Shown: positions 21,342 through 33,914, counted from the stretch's first letter. The stretch: 64,000 bases of DNA from Muscardinus avellanarius (GCA_963383645.1 OY726561.1:135673404-135737403); one strand, 5' to 3'. Notes: generated by a model from the letters alone, not told the origin. Program-made: numbers and translations.

Positions 21342-23199
21342 TTTCCTTTTTTGAACTCACAGTGTTCGAACAAAAGAAAGAATAATAGCCTGTCCAAAAG
21401 AATAAATCCATAACCAAACAGGCCCATATCCCTGGAGGTGAGGTGGGAAAGAGCCGTGGTTGAAACGGGTTTAAGCGTTATAGGATCCTAGGCTCACAAA
21501 CCAAAGAGTCCATGGGGCACACACCCCTGCCCTCTTCTGGCAGGCTCAAATGCCCACCTCCTCCCCCTCAAACCTGCCCCAACTGCTCCTGTCCCCAAAG
21601 AGCCAGCTGCATCTAGCCTCCAGCCCTGGTGCTGGGTGCCCAGGGGCCCACCACGTGCTGGACCACATGCTCTTGACCAGCCGAGAAGGCCAAGGCAAGG
21701 CCCTGGGACTTATTGTCTCATAGCACCCCTTCTTCCTCCATGATGTTCAGAGGACCTGGAGGTATCTGGGAGCTGACTGATCATCATAAGGCTTCATGTT
21801 CCGGCAGACCGGCTACCCCAGGTGCTACTTCATGAGTATCGGGGCTCCCGTTCCCCCCTCCAAAATGAATCAACACCTACATTAGACTTTGGGAAGAAGC
21901 CCAAGGACTGTGTAGCACATGGGCTATTCTTTTGGTCCAAATCTACTTGCCACATCTCACTCTGGGAGGTCTAGTCCCTCCTACGTCTCCGCCCTCCTTT
22001 CCTGGGAGCTGGTATCGCTCCTATTCTGAACCCTATTTCCTTCCTCCAGCTAGTACTGCCAACCCTCTAATCGGGTCACTGCGAGTCTCCGTGAATGGTC
22101 TACATCCACCTACTTCCTCTGCCTCCCCCATGACGCCGATTCCATCCTGCTGTGCAGGGACACTGGTTGCCAAGCTCATCTCCGAACTGTCGTTCCTTCC
22201 TTCCTTTTTCCTTGGCCGTCTTGGCCACGTGGATGTATTAGCTGCTTTCTTTTTAAATGCCACCACAACGCTGGACAAGTGTGGAATATTACCGTCATCT
22301 TTCTACTTGATCTACTTTCTACTTCCTTTTTCCTGACCCCCGGTTGACCTCTGCCTCTCTGAAACCCACTCTGTGGAGCTGCACGAGTGCGTTTCCCCCG
22401 CCCCGTGCAGTCACTGCCTTTAGCCCTCACAGCTCCAGCACCCACAGAGCTAGCCCTCCCTCTCAACCACCGTTCCAGTGCACCCAACTTCCTCCAGGGT
22501 CCCCCAGCCATTCACATCCTCTCCCCTTCCCTGCATCTTCCGGAGCCAGGCAGTTAGCGAGTGCATCTTTGGGAAACACAAATAACAAAAGAAATCATGG
22601 GGCAAACACACGCAGACTAAACAGTGAGCCTTGAAATACTGCTTTTCACCTATTAAATCTGAAGGTGAGCCGGGGTGGACGGGCAGAGCAGTGGCAGGTG
22701 AGAGGTTCTCTTGTCACTCCCGGGGACAGTATCAGGTGAGCCTTTGGGAAGGCACAGAGCACAGCTGCTTTTTATTCCGGGGTTAAGCTGGAAGGAGTGG
22801 AGAGTCAAAATTGTCCTGAAAATCCCCAAGGAAGGAAGGCACCGTGTGGAAGCCCAACATGTCATCTTTCCATGTGTCCAACCAGCCCAGGAACAGATGG
22901 CCCCTTTCTTTGGCTGGGTACCAGATGAAGCAGTTGGTGTGCACTTAGGTGCCAGAGAACACAAAACGGTGCCTCTCTAGCACCAGCATCCTTAACGCTG
23001 GGTGTGGCAAGAGGCTCCCAGAGTGAAGGGGAGGGGCTGTGGGAGGGAAGCCCGCTGAGGAGACAGCAGGACCCTGGTCGCTTAAATACACCTCTGATGC
23101 AACCGTGCACTTTCAACAGCTATAAAAGAAGGATTTTTTTTTAATCCACTCTTCAGAGTTGACCACGAGGAAAAAAAGACAGGATGAAAACAAGCTAAC
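21342..23199. other. Unique sequence, no gene recognised
   Basis: The section 21900-22560 is pyrimidine-rich with a 134-codon plus frame that matches nothing I know. Confidence 0.4.
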
Positions 23200-23460
23200 T
23201 AAACGATATACCAATTTCCAGCTTGTAAAATGGGACTCGTTAAATATTATGTAGCCACTTGTTGGTCTATGACAAAACCATCAAAAGAGGAAAATTACAG
23301 AGATTCTGTAAAGCAAGGAAAATATTAACAGTAAAATCATGAAGAGAAAAAAAGCGAGCTATCAACTTATGTTCCTAGCTCTATAAATCTCTATGCACGC
23401 TGAAATTTGCACGATTGTGAAAGGAAGTCATGAAAAAAATTTAGCGATCAAAATCATTAT
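23200..23460 (+). mobile_element. Probable L1M 3' region fragment
   Basis: TAAATATTATGTAGCCACTTG, TTAACAGTAAAATCATGAAG and AAAAAGCGAGCTATCAAC resemble the ancient L1M 3' region in plus orientation. Highly decayed. Confidence 0.5.
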
Positions 23461-23483
23461 TTTAAAAATGAAAAAAAAAAAAG

Positions 23484-23675
23484 AGTTGGGTGTGGTGGTG
23501 CATACCTGTAATCCCAGTACTTGGGAGGCCGAGACTGGAATATTACAGGTTCAAGGACAGTCTCGACAATTTAGCTAGACCTTGTTTCAAAATAAAAATA
23601 AAAAGGGGTAGGCTGTAGCTCAGAGATAAAATACCCCTAGGTTCAAATGCCAGTACCAAAAAAAAAAAAAAAAAC
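23484..23675 (+). mobile_element. B1-dID SINE
   Basis: Left half GTTGGGTGTGGTGGTGCATACC, ID half GTAGGCTGTAGCTCAGAGATAA and a 17-base A tail. Confidence 0.85.
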
Positions 23676-24589
23676 CATCTTAGAAACAAATGTTTGTTAA
23701 TTGGATGAATGATGGTTCTCAGGCAGGAGAAAGTCAATATCCTAATGGTACAGCTGGTAGACCTGATGGAGACAGTAGGCGAAGTCTTGAGACTCCACAG
23801 GAAGATGCCACTGGCCACTGGGCTCTAGCAGAAGGCTCCATGGCTCTTGCCCAGGGGGCTGGGGATGTTACGTTTCAGAGAGCAATACTCTGGGACAGAT
23901 CTGCTAGCTAGCGATGCCGAGTCTAAATCCATTAGACCCAAATCAGGACCCAGACCTGCCATACCCCTTAAGCAAAAAGGCCCACAACAGGCTGGGGAAA
24001 TCTCACCACTCCCAATAAGCATCCATCCAGCAGGCAGGCAGGGGTCAGCACAGCTGCCCAAGGTGAATTCCCCATCAGCTAGCACATGTGGAGACTTGAG
24101 AGAGGGGAGACATTTTACCACAAGTCCTGGGTCAGCGTCTGAAAAAGTTAATCGCTGTTAACCATTAACTGACTAGCAGAGAAAGGATCGCCCTAATCCC
24201 CTCGCCTGCTACCTCAACTCATATTGGTAGCCACGCGAGACAGAGGCCGCCGTGGTACCAGCAGTTTTCCCCATAGAAATTCCCACCCACCCAATGGAAA
24301 GGAGCCTAGAATTTTCAGTAAGTCCTTCACAGGGATTCTCCAAAGCAGGCTGGGCTTTGGGGACCCCTGAGGAGCTGTCCTGCTAGGGAGTCTGGCCTGT
24401 TGGCCCTGGCTCCCATTCTGTCGCCGACTCTATGGTCCTGTCCCTGCACTGCCTCTGTCTCCCCAGATGCTGGATGAGTGTGCTTGGCCAGTTCTGAGGG
24501 GCCATTTATCTTGTCACATTTTATCTAGCACTTCTCTTTCCTGCTAGTGTTTCCAGAGCAGTGATGCTCTCCAGCGCCCCTTCCTGGAA
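23676..24589. other. Unique sequence, no gene recognised
   Basis: Opposed frames of about 100 codons at 23825-24161 are not recognisable. Confidence 0.4.
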
Positions 24590-24850
24590 GTGATTTTGGG
24601 GTCAGGTTGCATAAGCTTTAGGCCTTCTGTTAATTTATGTTAGGGCTGCTCTGCTGGCTGCTGATGGAAACAGGTTTTAAATCATCCCTTGCCACATTGA
24701 GTGCAAACACGCCGCCACGTCCGTGCCTAACGACACCCACCACCAATAAAACCCCGTATTTAGCAGATGTTCTGCAGTAATTACCTGGACATCAGACACT
24801 TTCTCCCCATTTAATTACTCAGCAATGGCAGCCCCGCACAACCTCCCATG
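24590..24850. promoter_or_regulatory. Conserved-element-like block (24.7 kb)
   Basis: Repeat-free. It contains CAATAAAA (24744-24751, posterior HOX/CDX type) and TTAATTA (24811-24817), and keeps several CpGs. Inference only. Confidence 0.35.
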
Positions 24851-25231
24851 TGCTCACACAGACACACAAGGAATGGTGGCAATATAGACTTCTGGGAGCC
24901 CAGGCAAGGAGTAGATGTCACCACCATCTATAGGAACATCCTGGTGGTGACAAAGACAATGATAGGCTCGGAGGACCACAGAGCTTGCCATGGAGGGCAG
25001 GAAAGCTGAGGCAGGTGTTCCAAGTGAGGTGGGAGGATGTCACAAGCTAAAGTCCCCTGGATGGCTCCCAGGAAGAGTGCCAAGGCACTGGGTGGACTTT
25101 ACGAGATCACTTCTGACCAGCCTAGACCCTCAGCTTGTGATAAGGGGGAGCTGACCCACACTAACAACATCACAGAGAGTGACGTCTAAGCCAGAAGGTC
25201 AAGTGCTGCTTCCAAATAAGAATGCTTCCAC
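24851..25231. other. Unique sequence
   Basis: Nothing recognised. Confidence 0.4.
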
Positions 25232-25700
25232 AGCCGAGAGGCTGAGACTGGAGGACTACGGCTCGATGGCAGCCTCAGCTACTCAGTGAGGCCCTCTGCA
25301 ACTCAGTGGGACCCTGTTTCAAAATAAAGAAAAAAACATAGGGCTGGGGCCGTGCGTGGTGGCGCACGCTTGTAATCCCCACTCTTGGGAGGCGGAGACA
25401 GGAGGATTGCACTGGTTCGAAGCCAGCCATGCTGGCTTAAGAGACCCTGTTTCCAAATAAAAATATAAAAATAGATCTGGGAGTATATCCCGGAGGTAGA
25501 AGGGCTTCCAGGAACCCCAGTACCACCAAAAAAAAAAAAAAAATAGGGCTGGGGGTGTAGCTTGGAGGTAGAATGCCCCTGGGTTCCATCCCCAGTTGGG
25601 GGGGGGGGGGCTGGGGTGTAGCTCGGAGGTAGAATGCCCTTGGGTTCAATCCTTAGTACCACAAAATTAAATAAGTAAATAAATAAATAATAAAAATAAA
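25232..25700 (+). mobile_element. B1-dID SINE split by type A SINE, with duplicated ID half
   Basis: A truncated B1 half (25232-25348) is followed by a type A SINE (25349-25542) flanked by ATAGGGCTGGG at 25338-25348 and 25543-25553. The outer ID half then appears twice. One copy ends in a 13-G run (25598-25610) and a second copy (CTGGGGTGTAGCTCGGAGGTAG) ends in an AAAT-type tail. Confidence 0.85.
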
Positions 25701-25774
25701 ATTATTGAGACATCTTATTCCTTTTTTCTACCAAGTCTTCAGAAGCCAGTGTGTGCTTTACGGTTACAGAACCT

Positions 25775-25850
25775 CCCTGTCACTGTAGCTGTAGTCCAAG
25801 TGCCCAGTAGCCACACATGGCTGGTGGTTATGGTATTAGACAAAACAGAC
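25775..25850. mobile_element. Probable hAT-type MER fragment
   Basis: GTAGTCCAAGTGCCCAGTAGCCACACATGGCTGGTGG-TTATGGTATTAGACA resembles the GCCACATGTGGCTAGTGGCTACC phrase of a common mammalian non-autonomous DNA transposon. Short and decayed. Confidence 0.45.
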
Positions 25851-26639
25851 CTCAAATTAGAATCTCTTGCTCATTGGCCTCTGATTCTCCTGCTGACAGA
25901 CATGGTAAATGGTGAAGTTAAAGAAAATTTCATTTCATCCAGTTTAAAAGAGTCTCTTCTCAGATATACCTAGGCTCGAGAGGCCGGGAGGCGCCGATAA
26001 AGCTGAGCCATCCTCCCAGCGTGGGGCACGGGATGCCGCTGCTCCTGTTCTCACACACGCTGAGAGCAGAGCCTGCTCCATCAGGCCCACAGGCTGGGGT
26101 GGCTCTGGGTGTCTGTACCTTCGATACAATCAACTCCAGCCCTGGCTCCACCTACTTCTAGTTTCTGCATATCTCTATTTCCAAACCTGTCAAGGTATCT
26201 CAAAACCCATGACATCCCACCCCGAGGTGCAGTACCGGGGCACTGGCTTATTTGTATTCATGTGTGGACCACAACACTCTGGTTAGAGCGCCATCTGTCA
26301 CCAGGAGCCATCCTTTTGCTTTGAGTGACTTCTGATATCTCTGTTCAGATGAGTGATGGGTATTCAGAAGGCACATACTCCCACAACTCTACTGCCATAG
26401 AGTTAACACCAATGTTCTGCCAATGGACATCTCGGAACTTTTCCCAGCATGTCTGAAATTCCCTCAAGGATCTGAGGCAAATTATGCCAATCAACTCCCA
26501 ACAGCCCCAGTTCAGAGCCTCAGCTTCCAGGGAGCCCCTCAGCCTCTGGGGAGCCCCTCAGCCTCATCTCTAGATTTTACTGTAGCCTTCTTATCTGTGT
26601 CCCAAATCTTGCATTCTATTTTATTTATAACTTAATCTA
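25851..26639. other. Unique sequence with a short duplication
   Basis: No gene recognised. A phrase GGAGCCCCTCAGCCTC is repeated in tandem near 26530-26566. Confidence 0.45.
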
Positions 26640-27015
26640 TTTTAGAAAATTTAAGGTGGTGTACAAAGATTATGTAAAATACTGGAAGATATATCAAGTA
26701 AACAAGAAAAAATGTACATTGCATGTTGCTAATTTTTTTTAATTGCTACCAAATACTGGGTATAACATGGTCCGATTTTTGTCTACATATTGTGGATTCA
26801 TTTATGTATATATGTATGCACAATACCTGTGTTGTGCCTTCATGTATGTGTAGGAGGGACAGGTAAGCCTCACACAAAATTGAACAGCTTGCCACAAGGA
26901 ACAGGTGGGAGAATTATAATTGACTTTGTTTGCTTCTTTAGACTTTTCTTTATTTTCTTAACTTTTTATAGAGAATCTATATTTATTTTATAATAAGAAA
27001 AGGAGCAATAAAAAT
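26640..27015 (+). mobile_element. L1M 3' end
   Basis: GGGAGAATTATAATTGAC, TTTCTTTATTTTCTTAAC and ATTTTATAATAAGAAAAGG are the typical last few hundred bases of an ancient L1M copy in plus orientation. Confidence 0.7.
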
Positions 27016-27444
27016 ATCTCTAAAGAAAAATAGTTGGGAAAGAAAAAGTCCAACAGCGAGTAAAGACATAAATTGGGGCCCCCGGTGAGACTAAAACATC
27101 ACTTTTTCTATGGCCAAACCACACATTTGGAGCTCAGTTTTCTAACAGCCAATGGATATAGAAAATCTGATCAGTTACACAGGTCACAGGGCACTCAGGA
27201 CATAAACAGAATGATTGCTCAGAAGAACCTGACTGTTCCTGATATGGAATCCTAAAGCCAATGCCTCCAGTGGGTCCTCGCAAAGAGTACACCATGTAAA
27301 GGCACGAACGCTGCCAAGGACACGCTCCAGGTAAACACCACCAAGAGTTTCATGGGGCCACTCTTCCAAAGCTCCACAGAGTAGGATGGTGGCATCTTGC
27401 CCCACATGCAAGTACAGGAAAAGCGATTCCAAAAGTGGAAACCA
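27016..27444. other. Unique sequence, no gene recognised
   Basis: Nothing recognised. Confidence 0.4.
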
Positions 27445-27657
27445 AGCCAGGTGTGGTGGTGCACGCTGGTAATCCCAGCATTTGGGAGGCTGAGACTGGA
27501 GGATCGTGATGCATGGACAGCCTCAGCTATGTAGCGAGGCCCTTCACAGCTCAGTGAGACCTATTTCAAAAATAAAAAAGACCAAAAAAAAAAATAGGGC
27601 TGGGGTGTAGCTCGGAGATACAATGTCCCTGGGTTCCATCTCCAATACTGCAAAAAT
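27445..27657 (+). mobile_element. B1-dID SINE, type B
   Basis: Complete dimer with ID half GGGCTGGGGTGTAGCTCGG and a short A tail. Confidence 0.88.
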
Positions 27658-27961
27658 GGAAACTACATGGCCAGGTTCACAATGGGTCTCATTTATGCCA
27701 GAAGATTTTAGAGCAGGAGGATAAGGACATAGCCCCCCTTTCAGGGAACCTCCTTCTCTCACAATGCTCCTCCTGAGCTTTGCTCAGCAGTCCCATAAGT
27801 CATCAGGAAGAATCTTATGCCTCCATCCCCAGAGGCTGCAGTCCCTGACTCTCTAGACCATCTGTTCATTACACGCATACTCATGGAACACCTACTCTAC
27901 CAGGTACAAGGTGTGCCCATTGGAAAATTCCTCCCCGTAGCCCCAGATCCACCACGTATCT

Positions 27962-28395
27962 TGTATTAGTCAGCTTTTTTTTTGACACTATGACCAAAAT
28001 ACCTGACATGGACAACTTAGATGAAGAAAGTTTTATTTAGCTCAGGGTCTCAGGGGTTTGGTCCACAGCAAGCTGGCACCAAGACAGAAACATTATGGCG
28101 GCAGGGCATGGTGGATAAAAAAGCTGCTCAAGACAGCTGGGAAGCAGAGAGAGACAGAAGGAGGCAGCAGGAACAGATATAGTCCCCAAAGCCACACCCC
28201 CAGTGATACACACCCTCCAGACATGCTTCATCGTGCCCACACAGTTACCACCTGGTAAGGCCATTCAAAGAATTAATCTATTAATGGACTTTTCCACCCA
28301 TGAGGTCAGAACCCTGATAGAATTATCTCACCTCTGAGCACTTCTGCATGGCCAACACATGCTTCTCTAGGGAATGTTACACAGCCAAGCTATAT
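27962..28395 (-). mobile_element. MaLR-type solo LTR
   Basis: TGTATTAGTCAGC..., GACCAAAATACCTGAC, AAGCAGAGAGAGACAG and CACACCCCCAGTGATACAC form an ERVL-MaLR LTR read in reverse, with the LTR 3' end at 27962. No internal gag/pol sequence is present. Confidence 0.7.
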
Positions 28396-29427
28396 ACACC
28401 TAGAGTCCTCAGCCAGCCCGTCCAACACTGTCTCAGGACTTGCAGCGACACCAACCCCATCTTCCTGCATGGCACCCTGGTTAATCTCCAGGGCAGGAGA
28501 GGAGATTGGGAAGCCTGATTACACACCGACAGGGGTCACAGATGGTAGCAGCCAGGCAGGGACTGAGACTGAGTATAGGCTCATGGGAAGGACTCCATGG
28601 TTCTGGGCTCTGGGCCCTGGCAGAGGAGGAGACAATGCACAGGGATGTGATACTGCTTTTGTATGGAACTGGTGTCTTGTGCTTTCTGCCGCTGCAATCT
28701 CTCTGGGCAGGACAGGTCAGCCTTCTCCTCCTCCCCACAGCCTTCTCTTCCCTCCCACCCTATGGGATGAGGTAAGAATACTCCTGGACCACTGTGTTTC
28801 TGGTGCTGGATACCTATGACTGCCAGCTTTCCATGGCAATGTCAAGCCACAGACCTCTCCTATGAGTCCCAGACCCACACATCAAACATCCTGCTCTGTA
28901 GCTACCTGGAAGTCTCACAAACTCAGCACAACCAAGCCCCCCCAAAGGTCATTTTTAATCCTTCCCTTTTCAACAAGTAGGGGACTGTGAGGGCCAAATA
29001 CCTAGACACCACCTTGACAATTCCCTGCCTCTGCTTCCAGAAGCCAGCCCATTGTTAGAACCTGTTGATTTTATCACTGAAACATGTCTGCCATTTCTCT
29101 CCATTGACAGCTCCAGGATGGAAGGCATCCCATGCTCCTCCAGATGCACAGAGCAGCATTCAGGGGCACCGTGCCCTCCTCTGGCTTTCTCTGGGTGTTC
29201 CCAGGGAGGACCAGGCACCATAAGTCGCCAAGAGCACAGCACTTACTACTTCCTGGAGTTCCAGGTGCACTGCCCCCCCCCCCAAAAAAAAGTTTCCCTC
29301 CTCTGCTTTCTGCTGACAGCACACTCCCCCAGCTGGGCTCTGGCCTTTCTTTGCCTCTGCTTTTGTTCCCATTTATTCTCTCACTTGTTTTATTTTCTCT
29401 TCTACTTCTCCTTGGCCCTGTCACTAT
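28396..29427. other. Unique sequence, no gene recognised
   Basis: The long frames starting here (29052-29822 and 29132-29776) run into the pyrimidine tract and are artefacts. Confidence 0.45.
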
Positions 29428-29768
29428 CATCATCATCATCACACCAGCATCATCCCTCCTCCTTCTCATTCTCATTCTTATTCTTATTCTTATTCTTATT
29501 CTTATTCTTATTCTTATTCTCTTCTTCTTCTTCTTCTTCTTCTTCTTCTTCTTCTTCTTCTTCTTCTCCATCTTCTCCTCCTCCTCCTTCTCCCTCTCAT
29601 TCTTCTCATTTTTCTTCTTCTTTCCTCCCCCCCCTCCTCCTCCTCCTCCCCCTCCTCCCCCTCCTCCTCCTCCTCCTCCTCCTCCTCCTCCTCCTCCTCC
29701 TCCTCCTCTTCTTCTTCTTCTTCTTCTTCTTCTTCTTCTTCTTCTTCTTCTTCTTCTTCTTCTTCTTC
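29428..29768. repeat. Long polypyrimidine tract with ordered sub-blocks
   Basis: In order: (ATC)n, (ATTCTT)n from about 29465, (CTT)n from 29521, mixed CTC/CTT, (TCC)n around 29634-29706, and (TTC)n to 29768. The composite frames of up to 256 codons are not genes. Confidence 0.95.
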
Positions 29769-30105
29769 AGATGTGACAGTCACAGAGACTCAGTGTTGGC
29801 AGAAATCTCCGCTGCGCAGTAACTGCATGAATGGGGAGTGTGAGGCTCCGAGTGCCAACGGGACTCAATATTCTCAGATCAGCTGGCATAAGCCGGGTCA
29901 GGTGGAGGTTCCAGACACCCTGACCCTAGGCCAACACTCCCTTCCACTCATACTTCATTATTGTTTTTTTGCCTTTCCTTGCCTCATCTTTGAGTCCATG
30001 ATGGTGACTCTGTGTTAGCTAAAGACAGGGCTAGTCATTCTTTGTATGCAACATCAATCAGCAGGGGTGCCTGGGTCTGACTTATTCATTCATTTATTCT
30101 ATTTG

Positions 30106-30108
<3 letters not shown>
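29769..30108. other. Unique sequence
   Basis: Nothing recognised. Confidence 0.4.

Positions 30109-30192
<84 letters not shown>
30109..30192 (+). repeat. (TC)n(AC)n compound microsatellite
   Basis: About 22 TC then about 19 AC units. Confidence 0.95.
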
Positions 30193-30194
<2 letters not shown>

Positions 30195-31009
30195 CACATT
30201 TACCACACACATAAAGACATCTGCCCCAAAGTCTCAGAGGAGAGTGTCTTCCTTCTCTCCCAATGTCACTCCTGTGACTGCCGGCCCTTGGTTCTCCTGG
30301 TGACGCATGTTGCTATGATGCTGCTGAAGCTGGGTGCACCTACAAAAAAATCCTCTTTGAAAATCCCACTGCTTCCCCACCAAGGCTTTACTAAAATACC
30401 ATGAAGAAGGTGCCTGGAGGAGACCTGGGGTGGGTAAGAGTAAGCTCCTGACCCTCCGGCCCCATGTCCTGCAGCCCCATATGGTCTTGGCACAAGAGAG
30501 CTGTAGAAATCAAATAACACCTTCGGAACCCGTCCAGATTTAACGCAGCCATCTGTGGAAACGCTGCTCGCCAGGGTGGGCGTGGCGGGGTGCACACTGG
30601 CTGCAGATTGAGGATGGAGGCAGAGAGCCAGAGGGGTGGGACAGCCAGAAGGAGGGGACCATTGAGGCGGACAGCGGAGAGAAGCAGGAGATGGTAGATG
30701 GCGCCAGCTGGACATGCGCTTTCCTGTGGTGACCACTTAAAACACGTAGGACAACATACCCCCACGGAGGCTTCGTCCCACAGTGACTGCCAGTAGGGAG
30801 GCGGGGCACATAATCTGAACTTGGACAGACCTTGTAGCCCTGGGGTGCTACTGGAAACCCACCTTTAGGCAGACTTTCAGAACTAACACAGAGCACAGGA
30901 GGAGCTGCATTAAGACCCCAGGTTGGTCCTAAGGTTTGTGGAAGCCCACCAGCCCTCCAGAGTCTGGTGAAACACAACAATGCCGCTCTCTGCCCGGACA
31001 GAAATAAAA
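30193..31009. other. Unique sequence, no gene recognised
   Basis: Three overlapping minus frames of 124-156 codons at 30266-30980 lie in GC-rich DNA. No product is recognisable. Confidence 0.4.
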
Positions 31010-31255
31010 TAAGGTAAAAATATTACAATGTTTTTCCAGATCGTCAAGATGTTGCGGCACTTTATGATTCTCAGTCAACAAAGCTCATTAAATGTGTAAC
31101 AAAAGGGATTTGATATTTATACCTTCTTTTATAAGACTTAAATGTAGGGGAAAAAAACAACCCTCAGATCTGAAATCTATTCTCAGTTGGCAGGCAGAAA
31201 AAAAGTGGTCATTGTGTCCATGGGTCAGGGCCCTCGTGCCCCGTGATAAAATGGC
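31010..31255. promoter_or_regulatory. Conserved-element-like AT-rich block (31.1 kb)
   Basis: Repeat-free AT-rich sequence with CAACAAAGCTCATTAAATG (SOX-like and homeodomain-like). Inference from composition. Confidence 0.3.
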
Positions 31256-31362
31256 AGTAGATAGATAAATAATATAATAAATGAATATGTAATAAATCAT
31301 AGATAGATACCACATTTATATATTATATTCTAGATATAATATATAAATGCACATATATTTAT

Positions 31363-31415
<53 letters not shown>

Positions 31416-31525
31416 AGAATATAGTATATAAATGTGGTACTGGATATAATGATATAATGTATAAATATTTATTTCTAAATATATACATATATGCACATGT
31501 ATATGTATATGTATACATGTATGTA
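31256..31525. repeat. AT-rich region with (CA)n(TA)n core
   Basis: A (CA)n to (TA)n transition lies at about 31363-31412, flanked on both sides by ATATAATATATAAAT-type sequence. It can form cruciforms. Confidence 0.88.
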
Positions 31526-31527
31526 CT

Positions 31528-31727
31528 TTTTTTAACAATACTGAGGATGGAACCCAGGGGTAATCTACCTCCAAGAAACACCCCCAGCCCTATATTTTAT
31601 TATTTTGAAACAAGGTCTCACTGAGTTGCAAGGGCCTCACTAAATTTTCAGGGCTGGCTTTGAATCTGCAGTCCTCCCGTTTGAGCCTCCCAAATGCTAG
31701 GATTATAAGCGTGTGCTACCACCCGGC
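31528..31727 (-). mobile_element. B1-dID SINE
   Basis: Minus-strand dimer from TTTTTTTAACAATACTGAGG to GTGTGCTACCACCCGGC, moderately diverged. Confidence 0.85.
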
Positions 31728-33669
31728 ACATGTGTCTATATTTATATAAAAATATATGTATATGTTTACATATGTATTTATATTTTGAAGGAAAAAGAAG
31801 TGGAAGAGACACCAAAGGACATCCACAAAATAAGTCTCTCCAGAGACCTAACCGTCCGTGGACACCTGACACCAAGAGGCTGGTACTGCAGGAAGGAGTC
31901 CAAAGCCCCCTGCTTGGCTCTGTCTCCCTGAAGCCTGGATTCTCTCCTCCAAAGAAGGCCTGCAGGTTCTGGGGAGCCCAGACCCTTGGCTGTCATGGGT
32001 GGACTCTGCCAGACACTGGAGGGACACTGAAGCAGCACCTTTCCTTCCAAATGTACCCAGACCATCAGCCAGGAAGGAAACGGGGCAGTGGTCCAACAGG
32101 GAAGAGGGGAAAGGCTGCCCCAGCACAGACCATGGCCAAGGCCTATCCGACCATTGTGGTACAACTTCCCTTCCAGCTGTCTCTGCCTCGCTGCCCCATG
32201 AGGAAGCAGATAAGCACCCTCCGGGTTCAGTACCACAGGCCAGGGGATCTGATCAAGCTGATCCTGCTCCCCTGGACCCTCTGAACAGCCACGATGCTCC
32301 CATGAACCGGGCAGAAGTGCGCTGTGACAGAGACTCCCCTGGACCCTCTGAACAGCCATGATGCTCCCATGAACCGGGCAGAAGTGCGCTGTGACAGAGA
32401 GTCAAGAATCACTGTTAGTGCAGGAGGGGACACGTCGTCGCTCCACCTTGCCTCAGGCCACCCATGGCCCCTTCCACCATGCACCTGAAACCCTGACCTC
32501 CATGTGCCCCACACCCTTGACTGAGAGACTCTGTCCCTGGAGGGTGCCCAGCCTCTTCCTTCTCCAGCTCCAGGCCAAGCCAGTCTTCCCAGGGACCAAG
32601 GTGGAGGATGCCCTTGCCTCTCAGAGGTCCCGGCCAGGGTGAGCGAGCCCACTGGCCTTCTTGGGCCAGGATCCTCTCCCGGGAGCTCCTGACTGCTTTG
32701 ATGTGGAACTGAGATAACAACAGCAGTGACTGTTGGGGAAGGAGCTCTGGTGCTGCTATTTTAAATGACAGCCATTGTTCCGTGGCAATTTTATGATCAA
32801 AGAAAAGAAAGAGGCCTTTTAAGAAGGCATGTAGCTCGGTTAAGAAGCCCTAGAGGATAGAGGAAAGGGCTCGGTAGAGAAGGAGAATGAAGAGAGAGAA
32901 GGCAGCTCCATGCCGGCATCTGCAACCCTGACCCCTCCCCAGGTCCCCAGAGCACAGTCCATCGAAAGCAGCCTCCCAACACAGCAGGGGACTCCGCGGA
33001 GAGGCCCCCAAAGACCCAGGCCATCGGCTGCGGCTGCCGGCGAGCCCCAGAGCTCAGACCAGCAGACCTAACAGGGGGTGAGAAGCGGTCCTTTCCCCTA
33101 AACAAGGGCTTCCTGCAGGAGCACTTCCGCCCGCCCACCCCCATTCTCCCTCCTCCCCAGCAAAAGCAGCAATGTAGGGAAAAGGGAAAAGCAGCTAATC
33201 CATTGAGTAAGGATGGGGTGGTGGGCCTTGAACCCCACGTCTTCCTGATGTGGTCCAAGCTGGGTGCACGTCAGGAGGCAGCCGTGGGGGGTCAGACCCT
33301 GCGCTGTCAAGCTGTCAAGCAGGGCTTCTCATCTGTGGTCCCCTAGCTCTGCCCAGGGGCTCCTCCTGACATCTGCAGCAGCCTCCTGCACTACCACCTC
33401 TCTCCAGAGATGTCGCTAGAGATCCCCTCCTGGCTCCCCTGCAGGCCCACCTCCAAGTCAAAGGCAGATGCTCTAAAGCAAACACCTTCTCCCCGTGGCC
33501 AGCTGCCCTCCATGCTTCCCTTTCCTGCTCTGGCCGCTCCCCATTCCAGCTGCCTCTCTATTTGCTGAGGCTCTGATCCTTCTGGAAAGTCCCAAAGGCA
33601 TCTTCTCCCTACGAAGTCCCCTGGCCTTGTTCTCAGCCATCTTTCTTCAGTCTAAATCAGTGATTTGGA
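31728..33669. other. Unique sequence with a 67-bp tandem duplication
   Basis: No gene recognised. Frames of up to 193 codons (31778-32359 minus) span the duplication but match nothing I know. Confidence 0.4.
32267..32400. repeat. 67-bp tandem duplication, near perfect
   Basis: Copy 1 is 32267-32333 and copy 2 is 32334-32400. They run from CTCCCCTGGACCCTCTGAAC to GTGCGCTGTGACAGAGA and differ at one base (ACGATG versus ATGATG). The identity implies a recent event. Confidence 0.95.
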
Positions 33670-33874
33670 CAGCCGGGTGTGGTGGTGCACGTTTGTAATC
33701 CCAGCCTTTGGGAGGCTGAGACAGGAGGATCGTGGTTTGCGGACAGCCTCAGCTACTTAGTGAGGCCCTCTGCAACTCAGTGAGACCCTGTGTCGAAATA
33801 AAGAATAAAAAATAGGGCTGGGAGTGTCGCTCGGAGGTAGAATGCCCTTGAGTTCCATCCCAGCACAGCAAAAA

Positions 33875-33914
<40 letters not shown>

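Noticed and set aside
24571..24587. CTCF site on the minus strand (CCAGCGCCCCTTCCTGG)
   Set aside because: Two mismatches at constrained core positions.
27962..28395. Full-length endogenous retrovirus
   Set aside because: Only LTR sequence is present here and at 39915, 42300 and 51491. No gag, pol or env similarity was seen between them.
29052..29822. Longest open frame (256 codons) as a gene
   Set aside because: Most of it is Ser/Leu/Phe-rich translation of the pyrimidine tract, with no start context or domain.
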